A stretch of 39,296 nucleotides of DNA from Bacteroidia bacterium (GTDB taxonomy: Bacteria > Bacteroidota > Bacteroidia > Bacteroidales > Paludibacteraceae), in the NCBI GenBank assembly GCA_009929445.1, contig SAAL01000026.1, forward strand, positions 1 to 39,296, read 5' to 3'. The position numbers and the translations under genes were made by a program. Under the pieces are notes generated by a model, which had not been told where the DNA came from, searched no databases, and saw only the letters and a list, made by a program, of their open reading frames with translations. Positions 1 through 7,985 of the stretch are shown piece by piece (the first letter of the stretch is position 1; every line of letters begins with the position of its first letter).

Positions 1-55
1 AAAAACATCAGATTGGGGTGATTTTTTAAGTTTTCCCTTCGGGGTGGAGGGGTTT
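1..55 (-). repeat. dnaK 3' flank with a small CCC-TTCG-GGG hairpin
   Basis: The 55 bases downstream of the dnaK stop hold a short CCC/GGG stem closed by a TTCG loop, next to a GGAGGGG run. It resembles half of the GC-rich palindromic repeat units seen elsewhere in this window. It may stabilise the dnaK mRNA end, but the stem is too short to call a terminator with confidence. Confidence 0.35.
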
Positions 56-1972
56 TTATTTCACTTCTTCGAAATCCACATCGGTTACATCGCCTTGCTG
101 GCTGTCTCCGCCGGGTTGTTGTCCGCCGAAGTCCTGAGGACCGGCTTGCTGACCGCCTGCCTGTGCATTCTGAGCGTTGTACATATCCTGGCTTGCAGCC
201 TGGAATGCAGCGTTCAGGTCGTTGGTGGCAGCATCAATGCCGGCCAGATCCTGATTTTTGTGAGCATCTTTCAGACGAGCCAGAGCACTCTCGATTTCAC
301 CTTTTTTGTCAGCCGGAAGTTTGTCACCGATATCTTTCAGCTGTTTTTCGGTGTTGAAAATCAGGCTGTCGGCATGGTTCAACTTATCGATGCGTTCTTT
401 TTCCTGTGCGTCGGCGGAGGCGTTGGCTGCAGCTTCGTCTTTCATTCGTTTGATTTCGGCATCGCTGAGGCCGGATGAAGCTTCAATTCGAATACTTTGC
501 TGTTTACCGGTAGCTTTATCTTTGGCCGACACGTGCAAAATACCATTTGCATCAATGTCGAAAGTCACTTCTATCTGTGGTACACCGCGCATGGCAGGCA
601 TGATTCCATCCAGGTGGAAACGGCCCAGCGATTTGTTGTGTGCTGCCATCGGACGTTCGCCCTGCAGTACATGAATTTCCACCGAAGGCTGATTGTCGGA
701 TGCCGTGGTGAATGTTTCCGATTTCTTGGTCGGAATGGTCGTGTTGGCTTCAATGAGTTTGGTCATCACGCTGCCCATGGTTTCGATACCGAGTGAAAGC
801 GGAGTAACGTCGAGCAACAGAATATCCTTCACATCGCCGCTCAGCACACCACCCTGAATAGCTGCCCCTACTGCAACCACTTCGTCAGGATTTACACCTT
901 TTGAAGGAGTTTTTCCGAAGAATTTCTCTACAGCTGTCTGTATAGCCGGAATACGCGTTGAACCACCCACCAGAATTACTTCGTTGATGTCGTTGATGGT
1001 CAGGTTGGCATTTTTCAGGGCTGTACGGCACGGTTCTATGGTACGCTGAATGAGGTCATCAATCAGTTGTTCGAATTTAGCGCGGGTCAGTGTGCGAACC
1101 AGGTGGCGGGGCACACCGTCAACCGGCATGATGTATGGCAAATTGATTTCCGTGGAAGTTGTATTCGAAAGTTCAATTTTCGCTTTTTCAGCAGCTTCTT
1201 TCAGACGTTGCAGTGCCATCGGGTCTTTGGTGAGGTCGATTCCGCCGTTATCGTTTTTAAATTCCTGTACGAGCCATTCAATGATGCGCTGGTCGAAGTC
1301 ATCACCACCAAGGTGTGTATCACCGTCGGTAGATTTTACTTCAAACACGCCATCGCCGAGTTCCAGAACAGATACGTCGTGAGTACCGCCACCGCAGTCA
1401 AACACCACGATCTTCATATCCTTGTTTGTTTTGTCCAGTCCGTATGCCAAAGCTGCTGCTGTTGGCTCGTTGATAATTCGTTTTACGGTTAAGCCAGCAA
1501 TTTCACCTGCTTCTTTTGTAGCCTGACGCTGCGAGTCGTTGAAGTATGCCGGAACAGTAATTACGGCCTCTGTCACTTCCTGTCCGAGGTAGTCTTCAGC
1601 CGTTTTCTTCATTTTCTGAAGAATGATAGCCGAGATTTCCTGTGGAGAATACATGCGGCCATCGATGTCCACACGTGGAGTGTTATTATCGCCGCGTACT
1701 ACCTTGAACGGAACACGGGCAACTTCTTTGGTCAAACGGTCGAAAGTTTCACCCATGAAACGTTTGATTGAGCTAACGGTTTTTAAAGGATTTGTAATGG
1801 CCTGACGTTTAGCAGGGTCACCCACTTTGCGTTCGCCACCTTCCACAAAACCCACAACAGAAGGAGTTGTACGTTTTCCTTCGCTGTTTGTGATAACGAT
1901 AGGTTCGTTACCTTCCATTACGGAAACACACGAGTTGGTGGTTCCCAGGTCTATTCCAATTATTTTTCCCAT
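56..1972 (-). CDS. dnaK: Chaperone protein DnaK (Hsp70)
   Basis: This is the cytoplasmic ATP-dependent chaperone that binds exposed hydrophobic peptides and works with DnaJ and GrpE. The 638 residues match the usual family length. The nucleotide-binding domain opens with [16 protein letters not shown], has the second phosphate loop around residue 195 ([16 protein letters not shown]) and the adenosine motif [11 protein letters not shown] near residue 337. The linker [16 protein letters not shown] leads into the substrate-binding domain near residue 387. The tail is Gly/Gln-rich and ends DVDFEEVK, the bacterial counterpart of the EEVD end. The start ATG at 1972 gives the canonical N-terminus. 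No Shine-Dalgarno is visible, as usual in Bacteroidetes. No dnaJ or grpE lies within the window. Confidence 0.99.
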   Translation of the reverse strand: MGKIIGIDLGTTNSCVSVMEGNEPIVITNSEGKRTTPSVVGFVEGGERKVGDPAKRQAITNPLKTVSSIKRFMGETFDRLTKEVARVPFKVVRGDNNTPRVDIDGRMYSPQEISAIILQKMKKTAEDYLGQEVTEAVITVPAYFNDSQRQATKEAGEIAGLTVKRIINEPTAAALAYGLDKTNKDMKIVVFDCGGGTHDVSVLELGDGVFEVKSTDGDTHLGGDDFDQRIIEWLVQEFKNDNGGIDLTKDPMALQRLKEAAEKAKIELSNTTSTEINLPYIMPVDGVPRHLVRTLTRAKFEQLIDDLIQRTIEPCRTALKNANLTINDINEVILVGGSTRIPAIQTAVEKFFGKTPSKGVNPDEVVAVGAAIQGGVLSGDVKDILLLDVTPLSLGIETMGSVMTKLIEANTTIPTKKSETFTTASDNQPSVEIHVLQGERPMAAHNKSLGRFHLDGIMPAMRGVPQIEVTFDIDANGILHVSAKDKATGKQQSIRIEASSGLSDAEIKRMKDEAAANASADAQEKERIDKLNHADSLIFNTEKQLKDIGDKLPADKKGEIESALARLKDAHKNQDLAGIDAATNDLNAAFQAASQDMYNAQNAQAGGQQAGPQDFGGQQPGGDSQQGDVTDVDFEEVK

Positions 1973-2149
1973 AATGATTTAAAAAATGTATTTTGTATTT
2001 TATTTAATTCGTGTAAAAAATGTTACGCTTCTTTTTTTACAAATGATATGCCATGCCTGAAAAATTGATTTATAAAAAACTTTTGGCAGAAAATCGGTAA
2101 AAATGGGCCGGATTAAAACGGGAAAACTGACAAAAAGGCAGTTTTTCGG

Positions 2150-2188
2150 ACAAAAAAATACTCACAGCGCGATTCGGGCAGTGAGTAT
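2150..2188 (-). terminator. Rho-independent terminator of the 160-aa outer-membrane-type gene
   Basis: On the minus strand an 8-bp stem (ATACTCAC paired with GTGAGTAT, 15-nt loop) is followed directly by seven T residues. It lies about 27 bases past the stop codon of the gene at 2215-2697 and before dnaK, so it separates the two transcription units. Confidence 0.75.
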
Positions 2189-2214
2189 CGGGTGTCGGGA
2201 GGATGTTTTTTTAT

Positions 2215-2697
2215 TTAGAAAGTATATCCGAATGAAATGCCACCCCAGGGAAAAATTTCCATTCCATAAAGCAGAGGAGTAAATCCGGCACGAAACAGGA
2301 AGCTTCCTTTCTTTGGTTGATACCTGTATCCGATTCTTAATACAGGAATCTGAAAGAGTAATAAACTTACACCGGTTTCAAGGTGGTGCGAATTTTTACC
2401 AAACAACAGGTTGGCTTCGGGAGTAAAGAAATACAGGTTGGTTTTGACGGGGGAAGGACCTTCGTGATACGAATATATGGAGAGAAGTGCTAATCCGCCA
2501 CCTACAGCCAGTTTCGTGTTTTCTGAAACCGGCAGGGAATAGTCGTAATTGAGGGAATAGGCTCCGGAATTTCCACCCAATTCCAGGTAAACGGAATGGT
2601 GTTTGATTGGCGGAGTAGCTTCCTGCATGTTTTCCTGCGAAAACACGGTGAAAAAACTGAAAATGGTACAGAAAATAATCAGGATTGTTTTCTTCAT
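2215..2697 (-). CDS. Small exported protein, probable outer-membrane beta-barrel
   Basis: The 160-residue product begins with a clear signal peptide (MKKTILIIFCTIFSFFTVFS, cleavage near QEN). The mature part alternates short beta-type segments rich in Gly, Tyr and aromatic residues, such as HHSVYLELGGNSGAYSLNYD and LLFQIPVLRIGYRYQ, and ends in an aromatic residue (GGISFGYTF), as barrels inserted by BAM do. This suggests a small outer-membrane barrel of about eight strands. I do not recognise a specific family and assign no function. It is probably monocistronic, with its own terminator at 2150-2188. Confidence 0.75.
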   Translation of the reverse strand: MKKTILIIFCTIFSFFTVFSQENMQEATPPIKHHSVYLELGGNSGAYSLNYDYSLPVSENTKLAVGGGLALLSIYSYHEGPSPVKTNLYFFTPEANLLFGKNSHHLETGVSLLLFQIPVLRIGYRYQPKKGSFLFRAGFTPLLYGMEIFPWGGISFGYTF

Positions 2698-2782
2698 GAT
2701 TGATTTTTTGATGAGGTAGTTTATTATATGATGGTTTTCGATGACGAAACGCTGCTATCATAAAAGTTAAATAAACTTAAAT

Positions 2783-3301
2783 CTACAAATCAAGCAATCC
2801 TTCGGGTAATTTCAGGCTGATAATTTTTCGGTCGTGATCAATGCCGGTGATGTATTCTTCGGCTACAGGTATGAGCACTTCGCCCGATTCGGTTTCCACC
2901 ACAAAAAGCGCGTTGGCAGTGCTCTGGTCAACTGCCTTTACCCGTCCGATACTTCCTTTTTCTTCGTCAGTCACTTCAAAGCCCACGAAATATTCAGTTT
3001 CTATTTCAGCGTCTTCTATTTCATCCAGAAACATGTTGGGCAGGTAAATGGTAAGTCCTGCGTACTCGCTAGCCTGTTCTTCGGTGTCCACCCGCTCCAG
3101 CTTGAGCAGCCCGGTGGTATCGGTTTTCATGCGCACGCTTTCGATGTAGAAGGGCACCAGCAGTCCTTCCGGTTCGAGGATTACAAACGGCACTTCCACA
3201 TCTTCAAGTATGGTTGAATTCGTTGTGAATGACAGTTCGCCTTTCAGCCCGTGCGCTTTGGTGATTTGCCCGATAGGGAATATTTCGTCTTTGAGTATCA
3301 T
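2783..3301 (-). CDS. rimM: Ribosome maturation factor RimM
   Basis: RimM binds ribosomal protein S19 and assists maturation of the 30S subunit head. The 172-residue length is typical. The N-terminal RimM barrel carries FPIGQITKAHGLKGEL at residues 9-24 and ends near residue 90. The C-terminal PRC-barrel begins around YFVGFEVTDEEKGSIGRV (about 104) and includes VLIPVAEEYI near the end. The ATG at 3301 gives the expected start. Neither trmD nor rpsP, its common partners in other bacteria, is adjacent. Confidence 0.96.
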   Translation of the reverse strand: MILKDEIFPIGQITKAHGLKGELSFTTNSTILEDVEVPFVILEPEGLLVPFYIESVRMKTDTTGLLKLERVDTEEQASEYAGLTIYLPNMFLDEIEDAEIETEYFVGFEVTDEEKGSIGRVKAVDQSTANALFVVETESGEVLIPVAEEYITGIDHDRKIISLKLPEGLLDL

Positions 3302-3331
3302 GATGTTTTGTTTTTATTTTGGTATAATTAA

Positions 3332-3352
3332 CTGCTAACTCCGGGTTAGCAG
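3332..3352. repeat. Perfect 8-bp hairpin upstream of rimM
   Basis: CTGCTAAC and GTTAGCAG are separated by a five-base loop (TCCGG), 30 bases upstream of the rimM start. It could be a leader hairpin or processing site for rimM. No T-tract follows on either strand, so it is not a terminator. Confidence 0.4.
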
Positions 3353-3373
3353 CTGATTGCTTTACAAAAATAC

Positions 3374-3408
3374 AAAAAAAACCCCTTTCTAAACTAATAG
3401 AAAAGGGG
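3374..3408 (-). terminator. Rho-independent terminator after the 58-aa winged-helix gene
   Basis: On the minus strand CCCCTTTTCTA pairs with TAGAAAGGGG (one bulge, six-base loop) and is followed by eight T residues. It lies about 63 bases past the stop at 3471, and before rimM. Confidence 0.75.
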
Positions 3409-3470
3409 AAAAACTGTTTTTTTAATCGTCGATTAAAGCATTCTGATATCTAAAATCGTAAATCAAAAAA

Positions 3471-3647
3471 TTATTTTGCTGTCCACATACAGCGAACCGG
3501 AGAAACGATTAACTCTTCTTTTTTCAGTTGATTCATCGCTTTGTCCACTTCCTTGCGGTCGAGTCCGGTGAGTTCCACTATTTTACCGGCATTTACGGGT
3601 GCATCTGCTTTTTTTATGGCTTCGAGTACTTTTTCTTTTGCTTCCAT
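3471..3647 (-). CDS. Small winged-helix-like DNA-binding protein (58 aa)
   Basis: Reading from ATG at 3647 to TAA at 3471 gives 58 residues: MEAKEKVLEAIKKADAPVNA at the start and VSPVRCMWTAK at the end. The middle (GKIVELTGLDRKEVDKAMNQLKKEE) has the helix-turn-helix pattern of a minimal MarR/ArsR-like winged helix, with the wing around IVSPVRCMW. Small stand-alone proteins of this type occur widely in Bacteroidetes and some archaea; their targets are not known to me. A strong terminator follows at 3374-3408, which supports a real transcript. The HIT gene lies 55 bases upstream on the same strand. Confidence 0.75.
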   Translation of the reverse strand: MEAKEKVLEAIKKADAPVNAGKIVELTGLDRKEVDKAMNQLKKEELIVSPVRCMWTAK

Positions 3648-3702
3648 AGTTCTGATTATTAATGAATTATATGTTGGTTAAATCTGTTGTACAGGTAAAT
3701 GA

Positions 3703-4098
3703 TTATTTAAATTCCCGATTTATTTTTGCAGCAATTTCTGCCATTTCGTCCGATGTGAGTTTCAGCTTCGGATTACCGATGTTCATATCCGATTCTTTGT
3801 TGATTGGAATGAGGTGAATGTGAGTATGGGGCACTTCCAGACCTATCACTGCAATCCCGATACGCTTGCACGGTACTGCTTTTTCGATTGCTGCTGCTAC
3901 CCGTTTTGAGAATTGCATCAAGCCGGCAAACGTGTTGTCATCGAGCCGAAATATGTAATCTTCCTCGGTCTTTTTGGGCACTACCAGTGTGTGACCTTTT
4001 GCCATCGGATTGATATCCAGAAAAGCGTAAAAGTTTTCATCCTCAGCTACTTTGTAGCTTGGGATTTCACCTGCAACTATTTTATTGAAAATGGTCAT
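3703..4098 (-). CDS. HIT family nucleotide hydrolase (Hint-like)
   Basis: Histidine-triad proteins hydrolyse nucleoside phosphoramidates and related nucleotide conjugates. The 131-residue protein starts MTIFNKIVAGEIPSYKVAED as Hint-type members do. It contains FLDINPMAKGHTLVVPK near residue 30 and the catalytic triad HTHIHLIP near residue 92. It lies just downstream of greA on the same strand, a pairing I recall from other Bacteroidetes, so they are likely co-transcribed although a palindromic repeat separates them. The physiological substrate cannot be told from sequence. Confidence 0.93.
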   Translation of the reverse strand: MTIFNKIVAGEIPSYKVAEDENFYAFLDINPMAKGHTLVVPKKTEEDYIFRLDDNTFAGLMQFSKRVAAAIEKAVPCKRIGIAVIGLEVPHTHIHLIPINKESDMNIGNPKLKLTSDEMAEIAAKINREFK

Positions 4099-4135
4099 CT
4101 GTTTTAAAATTAGAAGTTAGAAATTAGAAATCAGA

Positions 4136-4179
4136 AGCCTGTCTCGTTTATCCCGATTTGTCGGGACCTCCGGCAGGCT
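4136..4179. repeat. Nested palindrome between greA and the HIT gene
   Basis: An outer pair (AGCCTG with CAGGCT) encloses an inner hairpin (TCCCGA with TCGGGA around TTTG). It is preceded by A/T-rich degenerate copies of TTAGAAAT-like words. It resembles the GC-palindromic units found elsewhere in the window and would fold as a cruciform or mRNA hairpin in the greA-HIT transcript. Confidence 0.6.
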
Positions 4180-4203
4180 GATCATAAATCGGTCATCTAT
4201 AGG

Positions 4204-4674
4204 TCAGAGAGTAATATCGAGTATCTCAAATTCCATGGCTCCGGATGGTACCTGCACAGTTGATTTTTCGCCTATTTTCTTTCCGAGCAATCCTTTGGCA
4301 ATCGGTGTGGTCACCGAGAGTTTGCCTTCTTTGAGGTTTGCTTCGTTTTCCGAAACAATTTGATAAGTCATTATCTGATTGTTTCTGGTGTTTTTGATTT
4401 TTACACGCGTTAAAATCTGTACCTCGTCGGTCGATATCCGGCTCTCATCTATCATGCGTGCCGAACCGATGATGTCTTTCAGCTCGGCAATTTTCATTTC
4501 GAGCATGCCCTGTGCTTCTTTCGCAGCGTCGTATTCGGCATTTTCAGATAAATCTCCCTTGTCGCGTGCTTCGGCTATCAGTTTTGAGATTGCCGGCCGC
4601 TGTACATTTTCCATATCATTCAGATCCTGGACTAATTTTTTATACCCTTCGGCGGTCATGTATGTTGTGGCCAT
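4204..4674 (-). CDS. greA: Transcription elongation factor GreA
   Basis: GreA rescues backtracked RNA polymerase by stimulating transcript cleavage through the secondary channel. The 156 residues fit the family. The N-terminal coiled-coil carries the acidic tip and signature EARDKGDLSENAEYDAAKE (residues 35-53), and the C-terminal FKBP-like domain ends in PSGAMEFEILDITL. The start MATTYMTAEGYKKL is typical. A near-consensus promoter lies at 4761-4791 and a leader hairpin at 4699-4738. Confidence 0.97.
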   Translation of the reverse strand: MATTYMTAEGYKKLVQDLNDMENVQRPAISKLIAEARDKGDLSENAEYDAAKEAQGMLEMKIAELKDIIGSARMIDESRISTDEVQILTRVKIKNTRNNQIMTYQIVSENEANLKEGKLSVTTPIAKGLLGKKIGEKSTVQVPSGAMEFEILDITL

Positions 4675-4698
4675 AATGGTGATAGTTTAAGTTAGTGA

Positions 4699-4738
4699 AA
4701 AACAAAGAGAATTCCAACAAAATAAAGTTGGAACTCTC
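4699..4738 (-). promoter_or_regulatory. Hairpin with U-rich tail in the greA leader (possible attenuator)
   Basis: On the minus strand GAGAGTTCCAAC pairs with GTTGGAATTCTC (12 bp with one mismatch, eight-base loop), followed by TTTGTTTTT. It lies between the greA promoter and the start codon, so it could end transcription early and release a short leader RNA of about 50 nt. The stem is seen directly; attenuation is inferred. Confidence 0.55.
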
Positions 4739-4760
4739 CCTTTAGGTTTAATTACAAATA

Positions 4761-4791
4761 CAAAGATAAAATCTTTTTTTTGAAAAACAAA
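4761..4791 (-). promoter_or_regulatory. greA promoter, Bacteroidetes type
   Basis: On the minus strand TTTG (4788-4791), exactly 19 bases, then TATCTTTG (4761-4768). This is a full match to the Bacteroidetes housekeeping consensus TTTG/TAnnTTTG. Transcription should begin near 4755, giving a leader of about 80 nt. Confidence 0.75.
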
Positions 4792-4830
4792 ATTATTGGA
4801 TAAAAATGCCTTTTCGTTGAAAAATAGATT

Positions 4831-5346
4831 TTACTTATATTTTCGTTGAAAAATTTCGGAGTAGATAAATGCCTTTTGTGCTTCTTCTGTGTTTGCCAAA
4901 TCAATGGTAAAAGGACTGAACTCTGTGGCTGATTCGCTTTCGGATAGTGTGTCCACGAAAGTAGTTTTGGTCTTGAAAATGCTTTCTTTGATTTGTTTTT
5001 TGGCTCTCAGCGTGCTGAAATCAGTTGCCGTATCGTAGCTCATGGTCTCATATCCGGTAGTTTCGTATACGGGCGACGAAATGACTTCTGCCGAACCAAA
5101 AGGTGTGGTTGGTCTCGCAGGCTCTGATCGGGGAATCGTGACTGGTCTTGCCGTAGTGGCTGGCTGTGGTTTCGGCTGAGGCTTGTCAAGCATTTCCTCC
5201 AGTTCCTCCCACGATTTTGGACTCTGGTCAAAGACCGGTTTTTTCTTCTCAGAAGTTTTAGTATCCTTTTTCTTTTTCCCGAAAAGGCCGCTTAAAGCAA
5301 AAACTGCTAAAAGAAGGAAATAAATATAATCACCAATATCTTCCAT
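4831..5346 (-). CDS. Membrane-anchored hypothetical protein with conserved tail
   Basis: I chose ATG at 5346 (MEDIGDYIYFLLLAVFALSG) over an upstream in-frame TTG because it starts directly at the membrane segment. The 171 residues comprise one N-terminal transmembrane helix (about 7-24), a Lys-rich KKKKD stretch on the cytoplasmic side, a Pro/Thr-rich disordered middle with several Tyr-containing repeats, and a compact end (EEAQKAFIYSEIFQRKYK). The end resembles the conserved tail of uncharacterised Bacteroidetes proteins. Function unknown. The Pro-rich linker suggests a membrane-tethered adaptor, but that is speculation. Confidence 0.8.
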   Translation of the reverse strand: MEDIGDYIYFLLLAVFALSGLFGKKKKDTKTSEKKKPVFDQSPKSWEELEEMLDKPQPKPQPATTARPVTIPRSEPARPTTPFGSAEVISSPVYETTGYETMSYDTATDFSTLRAKKQIKESIFKTKTTFVDTLSESESATEFSPFTIDLANTEEAQKAFIYSEIFQRKYK

Positions 5347-5404
5347 AATTCTCAATTTTCTTGTGCAATATTACAAAAATAATATGATATACGGTTAGTT
5401 TTAT

Positions 5405-5440
5405 AAAAAAAACAATGGGTAACTTCACAGCCACCCATTG
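5405..5440 (-). terminator. Strong intrinsic terminator
   Basis: An 8-bp stem, CAATGGGT/ACCCATTG, with a 12-base loop, followed on the minus strand by eight T residues. It terminates the small-RNA candidate or the read-through from the T9SS gene. Confidence 0.75.
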
Positions 5441-5490
5441 CTACATTTTAACCTAAACCTTAATTATGAAAAATTTATCTGTTTGTTTAC
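5405..5490 (-). ncRNA. Candidate small RNA or attenuated leader, about 85 nt
   Basis: A minus-strand promoter (CTTG, 20 bases, TATATTTG at 5496-5503) is followed about 55 bases later by a strong terminator. In the terminator CAATGGGT pairs with ACCCATTG (5413-5440) and eight T residues follow (5405-5412). The predicted transcript is about 85 nt with no obvious open frame. It could be a free small RNA or a terminated leader of the membrane protein gene that starts 59 bases beyond the terminator. Promoter and terminator are seen in the sequence; expression is inferred. Confidence 0.5.
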
Positions 5491-5495
5491 ACTTG

Positions 5496-5527
5496 CAAAT
5501 ATAATACAGGTTTTTCTGTTATACAAG
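5496..5527 (-). promoter_or_regulatory. Promoter of the candidate small RNA
   Basis: On the minus strand CTTG (three of four consensus bases), 20-base spacer, TATATTTG (full match to TAnnTTTG). Confidence 0.5.
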
Positions 5528-5816
5528 TTTTTTTGTAAAATATTTTACTAAATAATGCAATTATTTTTTATAAAATTGATAATCAGTTAGTTGTGATTAA
5601 GTTTTTAACTAAAAAAATTGTATTTCAGGATTCTGATCCTGTTTTTTACATATCAAATGCTTAAAAGTGTTATTTTTTTCCGGCTATTATTACATTTTTT
5701 CGTTGTAATAAAGTGCTTCAACGAACGAAAAGGCCTTTTTCTTAAACGATTTCTACGTTTTTTTTATTCACCTGAAATCCTAAATGTAATTATTTTATTA
5801 TTGCTGCCGTTTTTGT

Positions 5817-7868
5817 TTAGTTTTTATGTAATACAAATTTTCCGGATTTCCCTTTTTCCGGAAGGATACATACATACATACCGTCATTTAAGTGCGAAAT
5901 ATCGATTCCTGATGGATAATATCTCCCGGATATCAGCATTTTACCACTCAGGTCGGTTATTATATACAGCTGATTATCCGAATTCCGGATTTGAAGTTTA
6001 TTTTTAGCCGGATTGGGATAAATCAGAAGTCCGTCATTCTCGTCAGTATAATTGCTCACCATGCCCGTTGATGATTTTTTTCCTTTGGCTGCAATCATGC
6101 TGTTGGCTCCTGTGGCAAAAAGTATCCCGGACGGAGTTATGGTTACACCACTAATCTCTCTGCCGGTAAAGCTTTCAGCTGTTTTCCACGTTACACCTCT
6201 GTCGGCCGAATAATTAATTCTGCCCATTGCCCCGAATGCGTAGATAGTATCGGAAGCTGTTTCTACCAATTTTTTCAGTATGCCTATCTCTTCGGTCATG
6301 GTTTTTTCAGTCCAGTTAGCTCCTCCGTTGGATGAGAAATAAAGCGAGCTGTTACCTGCTATTAAAACAGTATCGGCATTCAGATGCATTACATTGTAAA
6401 GTGTCCGGTATGCAGTGGAATTTACGTCTGTCCATGTAGTGCCTCCGTTTGTAGTACGGAGAATTTTGCCCGACATTCCTACGGCAATACCGTTGTTTGC
6501 ATCGTGGAAGCTGATTCCATAAAGCATATTGGTGGTTCCCGATGTCTGTTTTGTCCAGTTTTCACCCGCATCTGAGCTTTTAAGAATTGTTCCGCTCTGA
6601 CCACAGGTATATACTGTATTGCCATCAGGACTACTCAGGGCATACAGATAAGAGTTTGTACCGGATGTTTTCTTGGCCCAGTTAGCTCCTTTGTCGGTAG
6701 TCTTTATAATCAGTCCCACCTCCGAACAAGCCAGAGCAGTAGTATTGTTGAGGCGTTCCATGTCTAATATTGTCCTGTAAATGACTTTTGGAGCGCTGCT
6801 CCAGGTGTCGCCGCCGTTGGTCGAATAAAAAATACTACCTTCGTTGCTTCCGCCCGTCACCAGCGAATTTTCATCAAAACAGATAATGTCATATAACATA
6901 ATATCGGAAGGTATGATATCGGTGGTGAAATCTGTAACGTTGTCGCCGCCGTCGGTTGTGCGATAGAGTCGTCCCGAACTGTTTCCTGCAGCTATGTTAT
7001 TTGTGTCGAAAGCCCAGATGGCATTAATGTAATTTTTACCGATTACAAATTTCGTCCAGTTATCCCCTCCGTCGGTGGTTTTCCACACTTCACCGTTGTT
7101 TGCACTCAGAAATCCGGTAGTAGCGCTCAGAAAACTACAGTCTTCGAAATAAGGATGTGAGGTTTTGATGCTTTGGTCTGTCCACGTGGCGCCGCCGTCA
7201 ATAGTTTTGATTATTGCACCATAATCTCCGGCCATCCAACCCGTATTCTCGTTGGCAAACCATACGCACTGAAAGTCGTCATTAAACGTTGTACTTACTT
7301 CTTCCCAGGTGGTACCTCCGTTGATGGTCATGATGGCATATTCGCTTTCGGTGGAAATGTATCCGTCGGTGGCATTCGGGAAATAAATGCAGGTATAATT
7401 GTCGCTCGAACCGGTCACTTTGATTTTAGTCCAGGTAGCTCCGCCATCGTCTGTGCGGATCAGGTATCCGTAGTCGGCACAGATGAAACCGGTCGTTTCA
7501 TTCAGAAAAAACACATCGTTGAAGTCTCCGGTAGAAATAGTGAAAGTGATTACATTCCAGGTATTTCCACCATCGGTGGTTTTTACGAGTGTTCCGTTGG
7601 TTCCGCAGGCAAATCCGAGTGTGGAATTCACAAAATGGATTGCCGTCAGTGAGTTTGAAGTGGGCTTTGCCTGTATCTGCCAGGTCATGCCGGCATCAGA
7701 GCTTTTAAGGATCAGTCCGCTGCCGGTGGCAGCAAAACCGGTAGTTGCGTCAACAAAAAACAAATCACCTATTTCATCTCCCTGTGGCAGCGGATTCAAC
7801 CATTGCCACTGAGCAAAAGCAAAAATGGGCAACAAAGTGATTAATGTAATCAGTAATTTTTTTTTCAT
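5817..7868 (-). CDS. Secreted YCF48-type beta-propeller protein with T9SS sorting domain
   Basis: The 683-residue product has a signal peptide (MKKKLLITLITLLPIFAFA) followed by about 13 repeats of the form TTDGGxTW (for example TTDGGNTWN, RTDDGGATWTK, TTNGGTTWTD). These are the blades of a YCF48/BNR-like beta-propeller. The last 73 residues (from about IYPNPAKNKLQIRN) are a type A T9SS C-terminal domain, including ISHLNDGMYVC and a basic end. It should be exported by Sec, then moved across the outer membrane by T9SS and anchored or released. The ligand is unknown. An unusually good Shine-Dalgarno (AGGAGG) lies 7 bases before the ATG. Repeat blades of this kind are often poorly conserved, so no enzymatic role is claimed. 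Confidence 0.92.
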   Translation of the reverse strand: MKKKLLITLITLLPIFAFAQWQWLNPLPQGDEIGDLFFVDATTGFAATGSGLILKSSDAGMTWQIQAKPTSNSLTAIHFVNSTLGFACGTNGTLVKTTDGGNTWNVITFTISTGDFNDVFFLNETTGFICADYGYLIRTDDGGATWTKIKVTGSSDNYTCIYFPNATDGYISTESEYAIMTINGGTTWEEVSTTFNDDFQCVWFANENTGWMAGDYGAIIKTIDGGATWTDQSIKTSHPYFEDCSFLSATTGFLSANNGEVWKTTDGGDNWTKFVIGKNYINAIWAFDTNNIAAGNSSGRLYRTTDGGDNVTDFTTDIIPSDIMLYDIICFDENSLVTGGSNEGSIFYSTNGGDTWSSAPKVIYRTILDMERLNNTTALACSEVGLIIKTTDKGANWAKKTSGTNSYLYALSSPDGNTVYTCGQSGTILKSSDAGENWTKQTSGTTNMLYGISFHDANNGIAVGMSGKILRTTNGGTTWTDVNSTAYRTLYNVMHLNADTVLIAGNSSLYFSSNGGANWTEKTMTEEIGILKKLVETASDTIYAFGAMGRINYSADRGVTWKTAESFTGREISGVTITPSGILFATGANSMIAAKGKKSSTGMVSNYTDENDGLLIYPNPAKNKLQIRNSDNQLYIITDLSGKMLISGRYYPSGIDISHLNDGMYVCILPEKGKSGKFVLHKN

Positions 7869-7985
7869 AATAAGCCTCCTTTTTTTTTATACTAGTTTTT
7901 TTGATCAGGTATCATTTTTATCGTAAAATAGTTTAACTAAATGTTGTATGCTTTTCTTCCAGACTTTTTGATCAGAATTTTGCCG

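Larger units (their letters stand above)
5347..5816. other. 470-bp AT-rich intergenic region
   Basis: Apart from the candidate small-RNA unit at 5405-5527 this stretch is very AT-rich and I see no convincing gene. The half from 5528 to 5816 is the 3' flank of the T9SS protein gene. An open frame there on the plus strand (5618-6007) is hydrophobic only because of AT richness and runs antisense into the real gene. Confidence 0.6.

Noticed and set aside
44-478. 144-codon plus-strand frame over the dnaK 3' end
   Set aside because: Antisense of a highly conserved gene, with no domain or promoter.
2183-2214. Possible plus-strand terminator (GGGTGTCGGGAGGATG then T-run)
   Set aside because: There is no good stem in that orientation and no plus-strand gene upstream; the hairpin works on the minus strand.
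5618-6007. 129-codon hydrophobic frame on the plus strand
   Set aside because: Its hydrophobicity is explained by AT-rich DNA, and it runs antisense into the T9SS sorting domain.
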